The translations under genes were made by a program, and so were the position numbers. A DNA stretch of 32,019 nt, taken from an uncultured Porphyromonadaceae bacterium. Its GTDB lineage: Bacteria > Bacteroidota > Bacteroidia > Bacteroidales > Muribaculaceae. The stretch covers positions 1 to 32,019 of the forward strand of contig CAMWSV010000004.1 in the NCBI GenBank assembly GCA_947177015.1. Direction: 5' to 3'. The notes beneath the pieces are model-generated. The model worked only from the letters and a program-made list of their open reading frames with translations. It was not told the origin of the DNA and searched no databases. Each line of letters opens with the position of its first letter. The stretch's first letter is position 1. This document shows positions 10,401-19,145 of this stretch, piece after piece.

Positions 10401-11794
10401 TGCGCACAGTTAAGGATGCTGAGGGCAATGATATCGTAGTAGGCCGTATGGCTGAAATGCGTATCGTAGAGCCTAAATCCAAGATTGTGCTCACTACAGC
10501 GAATATCCCCTACGGTTCTAAACTTTATTTCAAGGATGGAGCCGAAGTCAAGGATGGCGATATGATCTGCGAATGGGACCCCTTCAACGCAGTAATCGTT
10601 GCTGAAGAAGGCGGTCGCGCAGTATTCGATAATCTTATCGAAGGTGTGACTTATCGTGTGGAATCAGCCGAAGGTACTTCACTCCAGGAGAAGATCATCA
10701 TCGAATCCAAAGACCGTACAAAAGTGCCTGAGATCCGCCTCGTAGGCAAGGATGGCGATGTGATCCGCACATATTCACTCCCTGTAGGCGCTCACCTCAT
10801 GGTGAATGAGGGCGATGAACTCACTCCGGGTAAAGTATTCGTGAAGATCCCCCGCGCAGCAGGTTCTGCAGGTGATATCACCGGTGGTCTGCCGCGTGTT
10901 ACCGAACTTTTCGAAGCGCGTAACCCGAGCAACCCTGCGGTTGTCAGCGAAATCGACGGTGTTGTCACCTTCGGTAAACTCAAACGTGGTAACCGTGAAG
11001 TTATCGTCACCTCGAAACTCGGCGAAGAGAAGAAATATCTCGTGCCCCTTACTCGCCAACTCCTCGTGCAGCAGGATGATTATGTACGTGCAGGCACTCC
11101 GTTGTCTGACGGCGCGGTGACTCCGAGCGATATCCTCAACATCATGGGTCCGACTGCGGTGCAGGAATACATCGTGAATGAGGTTCAGGACGTATACCGT
11201 ATGCAGGGTGTGAAGATTAATGACAAGCACTTCGAAGTAATCGTCCGCCAGATGATGCGTAAGGTTAATATCCTTGATCCGGGTGATACAAAATTCCTGG
11301 AGCAGCAGGTTGTCGACAAACGCGAATTCATGGAAGAGAACGATAATATCTGGGGTAAGAAATATATCATCGATCCGGGTGACTCAGAGACTTACCTTGC
11401 AGGTCAGATCATCACTCAGCGCAAACTCCGTGATGAAAACTCTGCCTTGAAGCGTAAGGATCTTCGTCCGATGGTGGTGCGTGACGCTATGCCCGCTACA
11501 TCAGAGCAGATTCTCCAGGGTATCACACGTGCGGCTCTCCAGACTTCAAGTTTCATGTCTGCCGCATCATTCCAGGAGACTACCAAGGTGCTCAACGAGG
11601 CAGCCATCAACGGTAAGACTGACTATCTCGAAGGTATGAAGGAGAACGTAATCTGCGGTCACCTGATTCCGGCAGGTACGGGTCTCCGTGAATACAACCG
11701 TCTGGTTGTAGCCAATAAAGACGAACTCGCCGAACTCCAGATCACAGACGCTCCCGAATCAATCGTAGACGTTGAAGCCGTGGAGGTGAAATAA
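7487..11794 (+). CDS. rpoC: DNA-directed RNA polymerase subunit beta'
   Basis: RpoC carries the active-site magnesium and the clamp of RNA polymerase. From the ATG at 7487 the product is 1435 aa, beginning [20 protein letters not shown] as in Bacteroides RpoC. An in-frame ATG at 7427 would add 20 residues, but it lies at the foot of a stem-loop and the extension is not part of the family, so it was not used. The first zinc site is Cys66, Cys68, Cys81, Cys84. The catalytic motif [16 protein letters not shown] begins at 477, with Asp479, Asp481 and Asp483. A second cysteine cluster ([18 protein letters not shown]) and the trigger-loop region ([17 protein letters not shown]) are intact. Confidence 0.98.
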   Translation: MAFRRDNKIKSNFTKITIGLASPEEIKEKSSGEVLKPETINYRTYKPERDGLFCEKIFGPVKDYECHCGKYKRIRYKGIVCDRCGVEVTEKKVRRERMGHIELVVQVAHIWYFRSLPNKIGYLLGLPSKKLDAVIYYERYVVLNPGNVMIKDAKGKEVPLQKLDLLTEEEYMDIVDRLPKDNDLLDDNDPNKFVAKMGAEAIYDLLKDIDLKKLAANLREIANTDGSQQRKTEALKRLQVVNSFLASADRNKPEWMILKAVPVIPPELRPLVPLDGGRFATSDLNDLYRRVIIRNNRLKRLIDIQAPEVILRNEKRLLQEAVDSLLDNSRKSSAVKSDVNRPLKSLSDSLKGKAGRFRQNLLGKRVDYSARSVIVVGPELKMHECGIPKLMAAELYKPFVIRKLIERGIVKTVKSAKKIVDRKEPVVWDILEHVMKGHPVLLNRAPTLHRLGIQAFQPKMIEGKAIQLHPLACTAFNADFDGDQMAVHLPLGNEAILEAQMLMLGAHNILNPANGAPITVPSQDMVLGLYYITKLRKGTKGEGTVFYGPEEAEIAYNEGKVSLHAPVSVYVDDIDENGHPVKVLKENTSVGRVLFNQYVPKEIGYVNEIISKKSLRTIISDVIKACGVTRSAQFLDDIKNLGYRMAFRGGLSFNLGDVIIPKEKEEYVAEGHAQVEEIMNNYQMGFITAQDRYNQVIDVWTNVNKRLADTLMKQMQEDQQGFNSVYMMLDSGARGSKDQIRQLSGMRGLMAKPQKAGAEGGQIIENPILANFKEGLSVLEYFISTHGARKGLADTALKTADAGYLTRRLVDVAHDVIIHEEDCGTLRGLVCKEIKNNEEVVASLSERILGRVSVHDVVDPYTQEIIVRAGEEITEAACEKIEKSPIEAVEIRSVLTCESKKGVCAKCYGRNLSTHRMVQKGEAVGVIAAQSIGEPGTQLTLRTFHVGGVAGNVAAVKDVTARHNGKLEIDELRTVKDAEGNDIVVGRMAEMRIVEPKSKIVLTTANIPYGSKLYFKDGAEVKDGDMICEWDPFNAVIVAEEGGRAVFDNLIEGVTYRVESAEGTSLQEKIIIESKDRTKVPEIRLVGKDGDVIRTYSLPVGAHLMVNEGDELTPGKVFVKIPRAAGSAGDITGGLPRVTELFEARNPSNPAVVSEIDGVVTFGKLKRGNREVIVTSKLGEEKKYLVPLTRQLLVQQDDYVRAGTPLSDGAVTPSDILNIMGPTAVQEYIVNEVQDVYRMQGVKINDKHFEVIVRQMMRKVNILDPGDTKFLEQQVVDKREFMEENDNIWGKKYIIDPGDSETYLAGQIITQRKLRDENSALKRKDLRPMVVRDAMPATSEQILQGITRAALQTSSFMSAASFQETTKVLNEAAINGKTDYLEGMKENVICGHLIPAGTGLREYNRLVVANKDELAELQITDAPESIVDVEAVEVK

Positions 11795-11867
11795 TCCACA
11801 CAGACCCATCCACTGCGGCGATTTCGGGCAATACAAATTCCTGAAGTGCGCGACTGAATAAAAATGC

Positions 11868-11909
11868 AACCGCGAAGTCAGTTTCCAATTGACTTCGCGG
11901 TTTATTTTT
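11868..11909 (+). terminator. Intrinsic terminator after rpoC
   Basis: A perfect 13-bp stem, AACCGCGAAGTCA (11868-11880) with TGACTTCGCGGTT (11890-11902), closes a 9-nt loop and is followed by TATTTTT. It lies 73 nt after the rpoC stop and ends the rpoBC transcript. The rest of the 326-nt gap to the next gene holds a promoter near 11982 and otherwise nothing recognised. Confidence 0.92.
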
Positions 11910-11981
11910 CGTAACAAAGGGGAGAAGTAAATGAAATTGAAGGGAAAAATCGGGAAGGAGCAAAAATTTAAAAAAAATTAG

Positions 11982-11989
11982 TAATTTTG
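11982..11989 (+). promoter_or_regulatory. Bacteroidetes-type -7 element for the lipoprotein pair
   Basis: TAATTTTG matches the Bacteroidetes -7 consensus TAnnTTTG exactly and is followed by CACGC. No good TTTG -33 element sits 19-21 nt upstream; an A/T-rich run is there instead. The 7-bp inverted repeat AAGGAGC (11955-11961) and GCTCCTT (11993-11999) brackets it. Transcription would start near 11996, giving a ~125-nt A-rich leader to the gene at 12121. Confidence 0.65.
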
Positions 11990-12120
11990 CACGCTCCTTT
12001 TAAACAATATGAGGAGTGGCAGTGTTACCAACATTAGGAAAACTTACCTACTGAGATAGTAATCATTAAATATAAAAAAACAATTATTTATATAAACTAA
12101 AAACAATTCTTTAAAACACA

Positions 12121-12867
12121 ATGAAGAAATTTGCTCTTATGATGGCGCTCGCCTTTCCGTTGGCGTTCGCATCTTGTGGTGATGACAATGATGAAACATC
12201 AATCTCTCTCGATCAGACCAACATCACTCTTGACTATGGTCAGACTGCAACTCTTAAGGCTTCTGAAAAGAATGTAAACTGGGGTTCCTCTAACGAGTAT
12301 GTGGCAAAAGTTAACGACAAGGGTGAAATCACAACCGAACACGTAGGCACAGCAATCATCACAGCCACTAAAGACGGTTCTACCGCTCGCTGCACAGTGA
12401 CTGTATATCCCACCAACACATATTTCAGCACTATCACTACTTGGGGAGCAACAGTGGCACAGGTGCAGGCAAACGTTCCCGCTGAGTGGGTGCTTCTGAC
12501 TGAAACTGCCGACGGTAACCTCATGTACACTCAGCCCGCCGAAGCGTATCCCTGGTATGGCTTCATCTTCCGTAATAACGGTCTTGCAGGCAGCGCAATG
12601 TACTTCACTGACGCTCAGTTTGATGAGTACGACTTCAACGGCTACCTTAAGCAGTACTACACTAAGATCGAGAATTACGATGGTGAAGGCGTGCTTTACG
12701 TAAACGCCACGTCAGTGGCTAACGCTTCTGAATCTGCAATCGTAGAATATGATGGAGATGAAGACATCTGGACTGTAACTTATGAACCCGTAAGCCACAC
12801 TAAGGCAGGTCTCGTAGACGCTACTATCCACCACGACGCCAAGGCTCTTTACAAATCTGTAAAGTAA
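12121..12867 (+). CDS. Lipoprotein with BIG2-like Ig domain
   Basis: This is a 248-aa predicted lipoprotein of unknown function. The signal peptide ends in a lipobox with Cys19 (LAFASC). The lipidated Cys is followed by GDDNDE, an acidic stretch of the kind that acts as a surface-export signal in Bacteroidetes lipoproteins. Residues about 28-97 look like a bacterial Ig-like group 2 domain: ISLDQTNITLDYGQTATL, then W-S-S-N...V-A-K-V...G-E-I-T and a final TAIITATKDGSTARCTVTV. The remaining ~150 residues are rich in aromatic and acidic residues and are not recognised. A coiled-coil lipoprotein gene follows 38 nt downstream, probably in the same operon. Confidence 0.8.
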   Translation: MKKFALMMALAFPLAFASCGDDNDETSISLDQTNITLDYGQTATLKASEKNVNWGSSNEYVAKVNDKGEITTEHVGTAIITATKDGSTARCTVTVYPTNTYFSTITTWGATVAQVQANVPAEWVLLTETADGNLMYTQPAEAYPWYGFIFRNNGLAGSAMYFTDAQFDEYDFNGYLKQYYTKIENYDGEGVLYVNATSVANASESAIVEYDGDEDIWTVTYEPVSHTKAGLVDATIHHDAKALYKSVK

Positions 12868-12905
12868 GAGATTAAACAATTATAACAATAAATTTTTTGG
12901 AAATC

Positions 12906-13376
12906 ATGAAGAAAGTACTTTATTTCGCCGGCGTTGCCGCTCTCGCTATGGGTATTACCGCTTGCGGAGGCAATAAGGGTGCAGAAGGTGACTCAATCGT
13001 AGAAACTATCGACGTTGAAGCGGCTGTAGACACTATCAATACTCCCGAAGGTGTAGACACTATCGTAGAAGTTGCCGAGCAGGTTGAGGCTGCTGCTGAA
13101 AACGCTGAGATTGCTGCCAAAGAGGCTCAGTCTGCTGCGAAAGAAGCAGTATCTGCTTCCAAGACCGCTACCAAGCAGGCTACTTCCAAAGTGAAAGATG
13201 CAGTGAAGGCTACTGGCGAGGCTGTGAAGGCTGAGGCTACCGAGAAGGTAAACAATGCCACTCAGGAGGCAAAGTCTAAGGCAGAGAAACTTCTCAAGAA
13301 GACTGAAGAGAAGGTTGATAAAGGAGTATCCGACGCTAAAGAGAAGGCTAAGGATAAACTTAATAAACTCAACTAA
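12906..13376 (+). CDS. Small Ala/Lys/Glu-rich coiled-coil lipoprotein
   Basis: From the ATG at 12906 this is a 156-aa predicted lipoprotein with lipobox Cys20 (MGITAC) followed by GGNKGAEGD. An in-frame TTG three codons upstream was not used. After an acidic spacer (about 30-60), nearly the whole mature protein (about 63-152) is a continuous helix-former made of repeated A-A-K-E-A, T-K-Q-A, V-K-D-A and A-K-E-K blocks. It resembles LEA-like or apolipoprotein-like amphipathic repeats. No enzymatic domain is visible. It may be an envelope-associated structural or stress protein, but that is a guess. It shares a transcript with the BIG2-like lipoprotein and ends at a terminator. Confidence 0.8.
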   Translation: MKKVLYFAGVAALAMGITACGGNKGAEGDSIVETIDVEAAVDTINTPEGVDTIVEVAEQVEAAAENAEIAAKEAQSAAKEAVSASKTATKQATSKVKDAVKATGEAVKAEATEKVNNATQEAKSKAEKLLKKTEEKVDKGVSDAKEKAKDKLNKLN

Positions 13377-13425
13377 AACTACTTTAAAATCTCCGGATAT
13401 TCACCTGAGATTAGAAAAAATTAAT

Positions 13426-13465
13426 AAAAAAGTGCACAGGATTGAAAAATCTGTGCATTTTTTTT
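13426..13465 (+). terminator. Intrinsic terminator after the lipoprotein pair
   Basis: GCACAG-ATT pairs with AAT-CTGTGC, with one bulged G, around a GAAA tetraloop (centre about 13445). The A-run at 13426-13431 and eight T residues at 13458-13465 flank the stem. It is a canonical Rho-independent terminator and could work in both directions. Confidence 0.92.
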
Positions 13466-13482
13466 GTTATATGATTGTTATA

Positions 13483-13514
13483 ATTGTAGTTTTTGTTTTT
13501 TTTTGTTAAATTCG
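13483..13514 (+). promoter_or_regulatory. Promoter for acyl-CoA synthetase gene
   Basis: ATTG (13483-13486), a 20-nt spacer and TAAATTCG (13507-13514) match the Bacteroidetes promoter TTTG-N19-21-TAnnTTTG at 10 of the 12 fixed and free positions, with one mismatch in each box. It lies between the preceding terminator and the ATG at 13611, with a leader of about 90 nt. Confidence 0.55.
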
Positions 13515-13610
13515 CAGTTAGAGATTGTCCCGACAGAATAAAGAGGGTAGGGGAGATTTAAGTGTTACAAGGGGTAAAGGATAAACTCTAAAGACTCAAA
13601 ACCATACGGA

Positions 13611-15293
13611 ATGAAAGAATCAATCAAGGAAGATGTACGCAATTCGCACTCGCTGAATGCAATCATAAAGGATAGGATCAAGGCAAGTTGGGATCTCATG
13701 GCATTCAGTGATATGGGAGGTCATAACTATCGTTATCGCGATGTGGCGGAATGTATCGAAAAACTCCGGATCATGTTTGAGGCAGCCGGAGTGAAACGTG
13801 GTGATCGCGTGGCGCTCTGTGGCAAGAACTCCTCAAACTGGGCGGTGACCTTCCTGGCATGTCTCTCGGCAGGCGTGGTGGCAGTCCCCATCCTTCATGA
13901 ATTCCAGCCGGAAGTGATTCACCACATCGTAAACCACAGCGGATCGAAACTCCTCTTCGTGGATGCCAATATCTGGGAAAAACTTGATGAGAAGGAACTC
14001 CCCGGTATAGTCGCGGCTATCTATATAGCCGAATTCGGTATGCCGCTATCGCGCAGCGAAGAATTGACAGATACCCGCAACAATCTCAACGAACGTTTCG
14101 GTGCCAAATTCCCGTATGCTTACGAGGCTAAAGACTTTGAAGCCGTAGAAGATAAGCCCGACGAACTGGCTATCATAAACTATACATCCGGATCTACCGG
14201 GATGTCGAAAGGTGTGATGCTCCCATACGGTTCGATATGGAGTAATATCAGATATTGCCTTGATAATATTGACTATCTGCATCCCGGCGACGGAATGGTG
14301 AATATGCTGCCGCTGGCTCACCTCTACGGAATGGTGGTGGAGACACTCCATCCATTCTGCCGGGGTATGCACTGCCACTTCCTGACGCGTCTGCCGTCGC
14401 CCAATGTCATTATTGCGGCATTTGCAGAGGTGCGCCCCAAACTAATCATCACAGTGCCCCTGATTATCGAAAAGATTGTGAAAGGCAAAGTGTTCCCGAT
14501 GCTTGAGAAGCCGATGATGAAATTGCTGACTCATCTCCCCTTTATCGACGATAAACTCTATGCCAAGGTTAAGGCAAGCCTTATCGAGGTGTTTGGCGGT
14601 CAGGTAGTGGAGATCATCATTGGCGGCGCGGCACTCAATGCCGAGGTAGGAGGATTCCTGAAGAAGATCGGATTCCCCATAACGGTGGGTTACGGTATGA
14701 CGGAATGTGGACCGCTGATAACCTACACCCCCGCATCGAGAGCAAAAGAGGGTACTTGCGGGCAGATAGTGAGCCGTATGGAGATGAAGGTAAATTCTCC
14801 CGACCCGGAGAATATCCCCGGCGACCTCTGGGTGCGCGGTATGAATGTGATGCAAGGATATCTCGACAATCCGGAGGCTACCGAGGAGGTGATGATGGGC
14901 GACGGATGGATGAACACCGGCGATATGTGTACGATTGATGCCGATGGCTATCTCACTATCAGCGGTAGGTCCAAGACGATGATTCTCGGTCCGTCGGGTC
15001 AGAACATCTATCCCGAGGAGATAGAACAGAAACTCAACAACCTCCCATACGTATTGGAATCAATCGTGATCGATGATCATGGTAAATTGGTGGCGCTCGT
15101 GGTGCCTGATCGCGAACTGCTTGATAAGGAGAGTATCGATGATGCTCAACTCGATGGCATCATGGCAGACAATCTGGCGGCGCTCAATAAAGATCTCCCC
15201 GCCTATAGTAAGGTCTCTGAAATAGAATTGCAGAGCGAGGAATTCGAGAAAACCCCCAAGCGCTCAATCAAGCGATTCCTCTATCAAAGATAA
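13611..15293 (+). CDS. AMP-forming long-chain acyl-CoA synthetase
   Basis: The 560-aa product belongs to the ANL adenylating superfamily and most likely activates fatty acids to acyl-CoA with ATP and CoA. The P-loop YTSGSTGMSKG is at residues 191-201, the A5 motif GYGMTE ends at Glu365, and the TGD motif has Asp438. The C-terminal lid has the catalytic-lysine region EKTPKRSIKRFL at the extreme end. It has no transmembrane segment and should be cytoplasmic or peripheral. The exact substrate (long-chain, aryl or other acid) cannot be told from sequence. kbl follows 97 nt downstream after a stem-loop without a T-run, so partial read-through into kbl is possible. Confidence 0.88.
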   Translation: MKESIKEDVRNSHSLNAIIKDRIKASWDLMAFSDMGGHNYRYRDVAECIEKLRIMFEAAGVKRGDRVALCGKNSSNWAVTFLACLSAGVVAVPILHEFQPEVIHHIVNHSGSKLLFVDANIWEKLDEKELPGIVAAIYIAEFGMPLSRSEELTDTRNNLNERFGAKFPYAYEAKDFEAVEDKPDELAIINYTSGSTGMSKGVMLPYGSIWSNIRYCLDNIDYLHPGDGMVNMLPLAHLYGMVVETLHPFCRGMHCHFLTRLPSPNVIIAAFAEVRPKLIITVPLIIEKIVKGKVFPMLEKPMMKLLTHLPFIDDKLYAKVKASLIEVFGGQVVEIIIGGAALNAEVGGFLKKIGFPITVGYGMTECGPLITYTPASRAKEGTCGQIVSRMEMKVNSPDPENIPGDLWVRGMNVMQGYLDNPEATEEVMMGDGWMNTGDMCTIDADGYLTISGRSKTMILGPSGQNIYPEEIEQKLNNLPYVLESIVIDDHGKLVALVVPDRELLDKESIDDAQLDGIMADNLAALNKDLPAYSKVSEIELQSEEFEKTPKRSIKRFLYQR

Positions 15294-15304
15294 AATCCGG
15301 TTGA

Positions 15305-15345
15305 TTTCGGGAATAGTCTCTTGAAATAAGAGATTATTCCCGGAA
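15305..15345 (+). other. Long stem-loop between acyl-CoA synthetase and kbl
   Basis: CGGGAATAGTCTCTT (15308-15322) and AAGAGATTATTCCCG (15328-15342) form a 15-bp stem with one G-U pair around a 5-nt loop, extendable by about 3 pairs. No T-run follows (AATTAATACA), so it is at best a weak terminator. It could instead be an mRNA 3'-end stabiliser or attenuator before kbl, whose ATG is 45 nt further on. Confidence 0.7.
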
Positions 15346-15390
15346 TTAATACAAAATAGAAAAACCAAACAAACCTTAAATCATAAATTG

Positions 15391-16590
15391 ATGTATACCA
15401 ACTTTCAACAACAACTTACTAAAGAACTTCAGGAGATCAAGGATGCCGGTCTCTATAAATCAGAGCGTGTGATCACAACTCCCCAGAGTGCGGATATCCG
15501 TGTGGAGAACACCGATGGCGAAGTACTAAACTTCTGCGCCAACAACTATCTCGGTCTTGCCGACAGCAGCCGCCTTGTAGATGCTGCCAAGAAGGCGATG
15601 GACGAAAGAGGCTACGGAATGTCGAGCGTGCGCTTCATCTGCGGCACACAGGACCTTCACAAAGAGTTGGAGAAAGCCATCAGCGACTACTTCAAGACTG
15701 AAGACACTATCCTCTACGCAGCCTGCTTCGATGCAAACGGCGGCTTGTTCGAGCCTCTCTTCACTGAGGAAGACGCTATCATTTCGGACTCACTCAATCA
15801 CGCTTCCATCATCGACGGCGTGCGTCTATGCAAGGCAAAACGCTATCGCTATAAGAACGCAGATATGGAAGATCTGGAGCGTTGTCTTAAGGAAGCCAAA
15901 GAGGCTGGCGCACGCAACATGATCATCGCTACCGACGGTGTGTTCTCGATGGACGGCAACGTGGCTCCGATGGATAAGATCTGCGAACTCGCCGACAAAT
16001 ACGGTGCCCTCGTCATGGTGGATGAGAGTCACTCGGCAGGTGTGGTAGGTCCGACAGGTCACGGCGTGGCTGAACAGTTTGACTGCTACGGTAAGATCGA
16101 CATCTTCACCGGCACCTTGGGTAAGGCTTTCGGTGGCGCTATGGGCGGATTCACCACAGGTCCGAAAGAGGTGATCGATATGCTCCGCCAGCGTTCACGT
16201 CCCTATCTCTTCTCCAACTCAGTGGCTCCCTCGATCGTAGGCGCCAGCATCGAGATGTTCAAGATGCTCAAAGAGAACGACGACCTCAACAAGAAACTCA
16301 AGGAGAACGTGGCTTACTTCCGCGACAAGATGCTTGAAGCCGGCTTCGACATTAAGCCCACACAGAGTGCCATCTGCGCCGTAATGCTTTACGATGCCAA
16401 ACTCTCGCAGGACTTTGCCGCCGAGATGCAGAAGGAAGGAATCTACGTCACCGGTTTCTACTATCCCGTAGTGCCTAAAGGGCAGGCTCGTATCCGTGTG
16501 CAACTCTCAGCCGCTCACGAACGCGAACACCTCGACCGCGCTATCGCCGCCTTCATCAAGGTGGGCAAGAAACTCGGTGTAATCAAATAA
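15391..16590 (+). CDS. kbl: 2-amino-3-ketobutyrate CoA ligase (glycine C-acetyltransferase)
   Basis: Kbl is a PLP enzyme of the alpha-oxoamine synthase family that cleaves 2-amino-3-oxobutyrate with CoA to glycine and acetyl-CoA, the second step of threonine degradation. The ATG at 15391 was chosen over a TTG one codon upstream; the product is 399 aa. Extended identity to E. coli Kbl is visible by eye: NFCANNYLGLA, SVRFICGTQD, SLNHASIIDGVRLCKAKRYR and KEGIYVTGFYYPVVPKGQAR. The PLP lysine is Lys245 in GTLGKAFGG and the cofactor Asp is Asp211 in DESHSAG. The close relative serine palmitoyltransferase is excluded by these Kbl-specific blocks. The usual partner, threonine dehydrogenase, is not in the window. 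Confidence 0.96.
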   Translation: MYTNFQQQLTKELQEIKDAGLYKSERVITTPQSADIRVENTDGEVLNFCANNYLGLADSSRLVDAAKKAMDERGYGMSSVRFICGTQDLHKELEKAISDYFKTEDTILYAACFDANGGLFEPLFTEEDAIISDSLNHASIIDGVRLCKAKRYRYKNADMEDLERCLKEAKEAGARNMIIATDGVFSMDGNVAPMDKICELADKYGALVMVDESHSAGVVGPTGHGVAEQFDCYGKIDIFTGTLGKAFGGAMGGFTTGPKEVIDMLRQRSRPYLFSNSVAPSIVGASIEMFKMLKENDDLNKKLKENVAYFRDKMLEAGFDIKPTQSAICAVMLYDAKLSQDFAAEMQKEGIYVTGFYYPVVPKGQARIRVQLSAAHEREHLDRAIAAFIKVGKKLGVIK

Positions 16591-16609
16591 TTCCATCGAA
16601 TCCCGATAT

Positions 16610-16650
16610 AAAAAGGATGCAATGCCAAGATCCGGCATTGCATCCTTTTT
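16610..16650. terminator. Bidirectional-looking terminator after kbl
   Basis: A perfect 17-bp inverted repeat (16610-16626 with 16634-16650) reads AAAAAGGATGCAATGCC around a 7-nt loop. It has a T-run on the + strand and a T-run on the - strand from the leading A5. It ends kbl and could also stop - strand transcripts coming from the porin gene at 16803. Confidence 0.93.
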
Positions 16651-16802
16651 AATAAGTAAGTTTGGAAAATTAACGAAATAGTTATTTTTGAATTCTTTGC
16701 CGTTTGATTTCAACGAGTTGATCATATACTGAGTGAAGCAGGTGTAGATGGACATGCCTCATTCTTCTTGCATTGTTTACCGATTGGGGAAGTCAAGCGG
16801 GA

Positions 16803-18884
16803 TTAGTTGGCAAAGTCGACGCAGAGACCCAACTGGAGGCAGCGGGGATTGAGGGGATAGTTAGGGACTGAGAAATAATCTTTTGAGAACCATCCCTGAT
16901 TTACGTGGCTCCAGAGCACGTAGAAGCGGCATTTGTAGAGTTTTGCCGACAGATAGGCGTTGCAGAAGGCATAGTTGCCGATTTCGCGGTCATGCTGCGT
17001 GTGGAATGTCATCAGTGCGGGCTGATAGGCGAGGCCGTAATAACGCGTATAGTAGTTGCAGTCTACGCCGATCTGCAGGTTGAGTACCCTGAAGGCACGG
17101 AATTCAATAAACATATTGGAGTATAGGGCGAGAGCCGGAAGCGGGATCACATCCTTATCCGACGACACCTGATAGGTGAGTGTATTATACCAGTTCCAGA
17201 TACCGAATTTAAGTTTCTGATCGAGAGTGGCAGAGAATACCTGCACGTTGCCGCCATATTGTGTGGGAATCGATTCGTCGTTGAAGTAGACGTAATTCTG
17301 AAGATTGCGCACACCGGCAGAGATTGTGGTGCGGGTCCAGGGAATCACCAATTTGCCGCCTACCTTGATGGTGCGGGTCTTGCCCAGAGATTGATTCCAG
17401 GCGAAATGATTTGAGATATAATGGGCGAGGAAATATGAGTTAGATACATTGGAGAATCCACCGTAGGCGGAAACATCCACCATATCGCCGAAGAGTCTGA
17501 ATCGGCTCCCTACGGTGCCGTTCAAGTCGATGTCGCCTGCGATGCCTCCGGTGATACCGAATTTGGCGGAGGCATTGTAGGTGATGATTTCTCCTTCGCG
17601 CTTGGAGATAGATCCACCGACTGACAGACGGTTCTGGGTCAGTTTTTCCGGACACTTGAATCCTTCCGGCAGGGGAGTCAGAAGGGTGGAGGAGTCAGTG
17701 CCGGTATTATCATTTTCGTCCTCGCCGGATGTCGCGCCGTCGCCCGGTGTGGTGGGAAGTTCAGGGATCGGAGTGTAGAAATTAGCCTGCGTTATGCCGC
17801 GTGTCTGGAGTGATGCGTAGGCTGAGATACCGAATTTAGCCCATTTCTTAAAACCTTCGAGGAGTTGGACTCCTATGGTATTGGTCACACTCCAGTAGCG
17901 GGTGTCGTCGTTTGTGCCGTCGGCAGAGAGATAAGTATTTTTCCAGAATTCTCGCCCCTGATTTACGTTGGTGTTTGTGAAGTTGTGGTGATTGTTTTCG
18001 TAATCGAGAGAATATACGAATTTCATCAGCGGCACGTAGACATCGCGCGTAAGAGTGTCGTTGACCTGCTCTTCAGTCCAGTAACCCACTTTGAATGCGT
18101 GAGTAGTGAAGAGGCGGTTGCCCGAAAGTCGGGAGCGTGCCGCGGAGAGGTTGACGGGGATTGATTTCGGTTCGACGCTCTCCACGCCACCCTGCACTTC
18201 GGCGGGATCGGTGATATAGCGGATATCAGTGATTCCGCCGTTTTCCTGATTCAGGTTGTTAAATTGATAATACTGCGCCTGCCCTTCATAGCGGTGGGAG
18301 TTATAATAGAAACTGAACCCGAAGGAGAGCCCTTTTGTGGCCTGGCGTGTGTAGGCACCTTTGGAATAGTTGTAGTCTACGAACGCTCCGATGCCGATGT
18401 TGCGGTTCACATTGCCGGCAAACGTGGCGTGCAACCGGTCTGCATGGTTTTGCTTATTTCCGCCGTAATTATACGAGAGCAGGGTCATCGGGGTATAAAC
18501 GTTGTAGAACTTGAATTTCTTTAGCGAAGGGAGGGTGGCGTCGAGCGAACGCTCGAAGAAGAATGTGGGTATACCCGGGCGATTAAAGAAAATCATATTG
18601 ATGCCTTCAGTGCCGAGTGTGCCAGTAGTGGCGTAAGCATCCGAGGCAAACGAGGGTATAAATGCCCTCTGATAATTATATTGCAGGGTGTCTACAGTGG
18701 CTTTCACGTGCTCACCGAGCGGCTGCGATAGAGTCCAGGCTGTAGATTTCCTTATCGGCTTCGGAGCAGTATCGTTGACGGCTTCGGAGGGCTTCGCCTT
18801 TGATTTGGGTCGATGAAGTTCCTGAGCAGAAGATGAGATACATACTGCAAGGAAGATTAATATAAGTGATATATATTTTGTCAT
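16803..18884 (-). CDS. Putative outer membrane porin (Porin_10-like)
   Basis: The 693-aa product is a predicted outer-membrane beta-barrel of the putative porin family common in Bacteroidetes. The ATG at 18884 (MTKYISLILIFLAVCISSSA) gives a clean signal peptide with cleavage after Ala20; an in-frame TTG at 18905 was rejected. The mature protein is a run of alternating aromatic and polar strands, such as YRFYVLWSHVNQG, and ends in LQLGLCVDFAN, a C-terminal strand typical of barrels. A Gly/Asp/Asn/Ser/Thr-rich insert at about 373-403 is probably a surface loop. It is a single-gene unit with its own promoter, convergent with kbl. Substrate and true pore activity are unknown. Confidence 0.8.
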   Translation of the reverse strand: MTKYISLILIFLAVCISSSAQELHRPKSKAKPSEAVNDTAPKPIRKSTAWTLSQPLGEHVKATVDTLQYNYQRAFIPSFASDAYATTGTLGTEGINMIFFNRPGIPTFFFERSLDATLPSLKKFKFYNVYTPMTLLSYNYGGNKQNHADRLHATFAGNVNRNIGIGAFVDYNYSKGAYTRQATKGLSFGFSFYYNSHRYEGQAQYYQFNNLNQENGGITDIRYITDPAEVQGGVESVEPKSIPVNLSAARSRLSGNRLFTTHAFKVGYWTEEQVNDTLTRDVYVPLMKFVYSLDYENNHHNFTNTNVNQGREFWKNTYLSADGTNDDTRYWSVTNTIGVQLLEGFKKWAKFGISAYASLQTRGITQANFYTPIPELPTTPGDGATSGEDENDNTGTDSSTLLTPLPEGFKCPEKLTQNRLSVGGSISKREGEIITYNASAKFGITGGIAGDIDLNGTVGSRFRLFGDMVDVSAYGGFSNVSNSYFLAHYISNHFAWNQSLGKTRTIKVGGKLVIPWTRTTISAGVRNLQNYVYFNDESIPTQYGGNVQVFSATLDQKLKFGIWNWYNTLTYQVSSDKDVIPLPALALYSNMFIEFRAFRVLNLQIGVDCNYYTRYYGLAYQPALMTFHTQHDREIGNYAFCNAYLSAKLYKCRFYVLWSHVNQGWFSKDYFSVPNYPLNPRCLQLGLCVDFAN

Positions 18885-18946
18885 TTCATGATGGCAAGGT
18901 GTCAAAAAATAAAGAACTTATGAATCGGGGCGTGCCCTGCCGACTG

Positions 18947-18978
18947 CAAAATTACAAAAAAGGGTTTGCCCTCGCAAG
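18947..18978 (-). promoter_or_regulatory. Promoter for the porin gene
   Basis: On the - strand, CTTG (18978-18975), a 20-nt spacer and TAATTTTG (18954-18947) fit the Bacteroidetes promoter with a perfect -7 box and one mismatch at -33. Transcription would start near 18940, about 55 nt before the ATG at 18884. This supports the ATG start. Confidence 0.75.
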
Positions 18979-19020
18979 TAAAACGGCGTAAGGAGGGATA
19001 AAAAAGGTATAGGAGTGATG

Positions 19021-19067
19021 AAAAATAGAGGGATTGTGTCGTAAATCTTGATTACGACACAATCCCT
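19021..19067 (-). terminator. Intrinsic terminator of the DUF4301 transcript
   Basis: A perfect 16-bp inverted repeat (19029-19044 with 19052-19067) has a 7-nt loop. Read on the - strand the stem is followed by CTATTTTTC. It lies about 80 nt after the DUF4301 stop codon and just before the porin promoter, insulating the two units. Confidence 0.9.
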
Positions 19068-19145
19068 TCAGTAATTTTGAATTATATAGACTCCGAAGCC
19101 GGCCACTACGGAGTAGACGTGCGATGTGAGTATGTGAGTACCCTA

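Noticed and set aside
18885-18905. Upstream TTG start for the porin gene
   Set aside because: The ATG at 18884 begins a clean signal peptide; the seven extra residues would spoil it.
19072-19079. TAATTTTG promoter-like box on the + strand
   Set aside because: No gene follows on the + strand; it precedes the 3' end of DUF4301 on the opposite strand. It is probably chance in AT-rich sequence.
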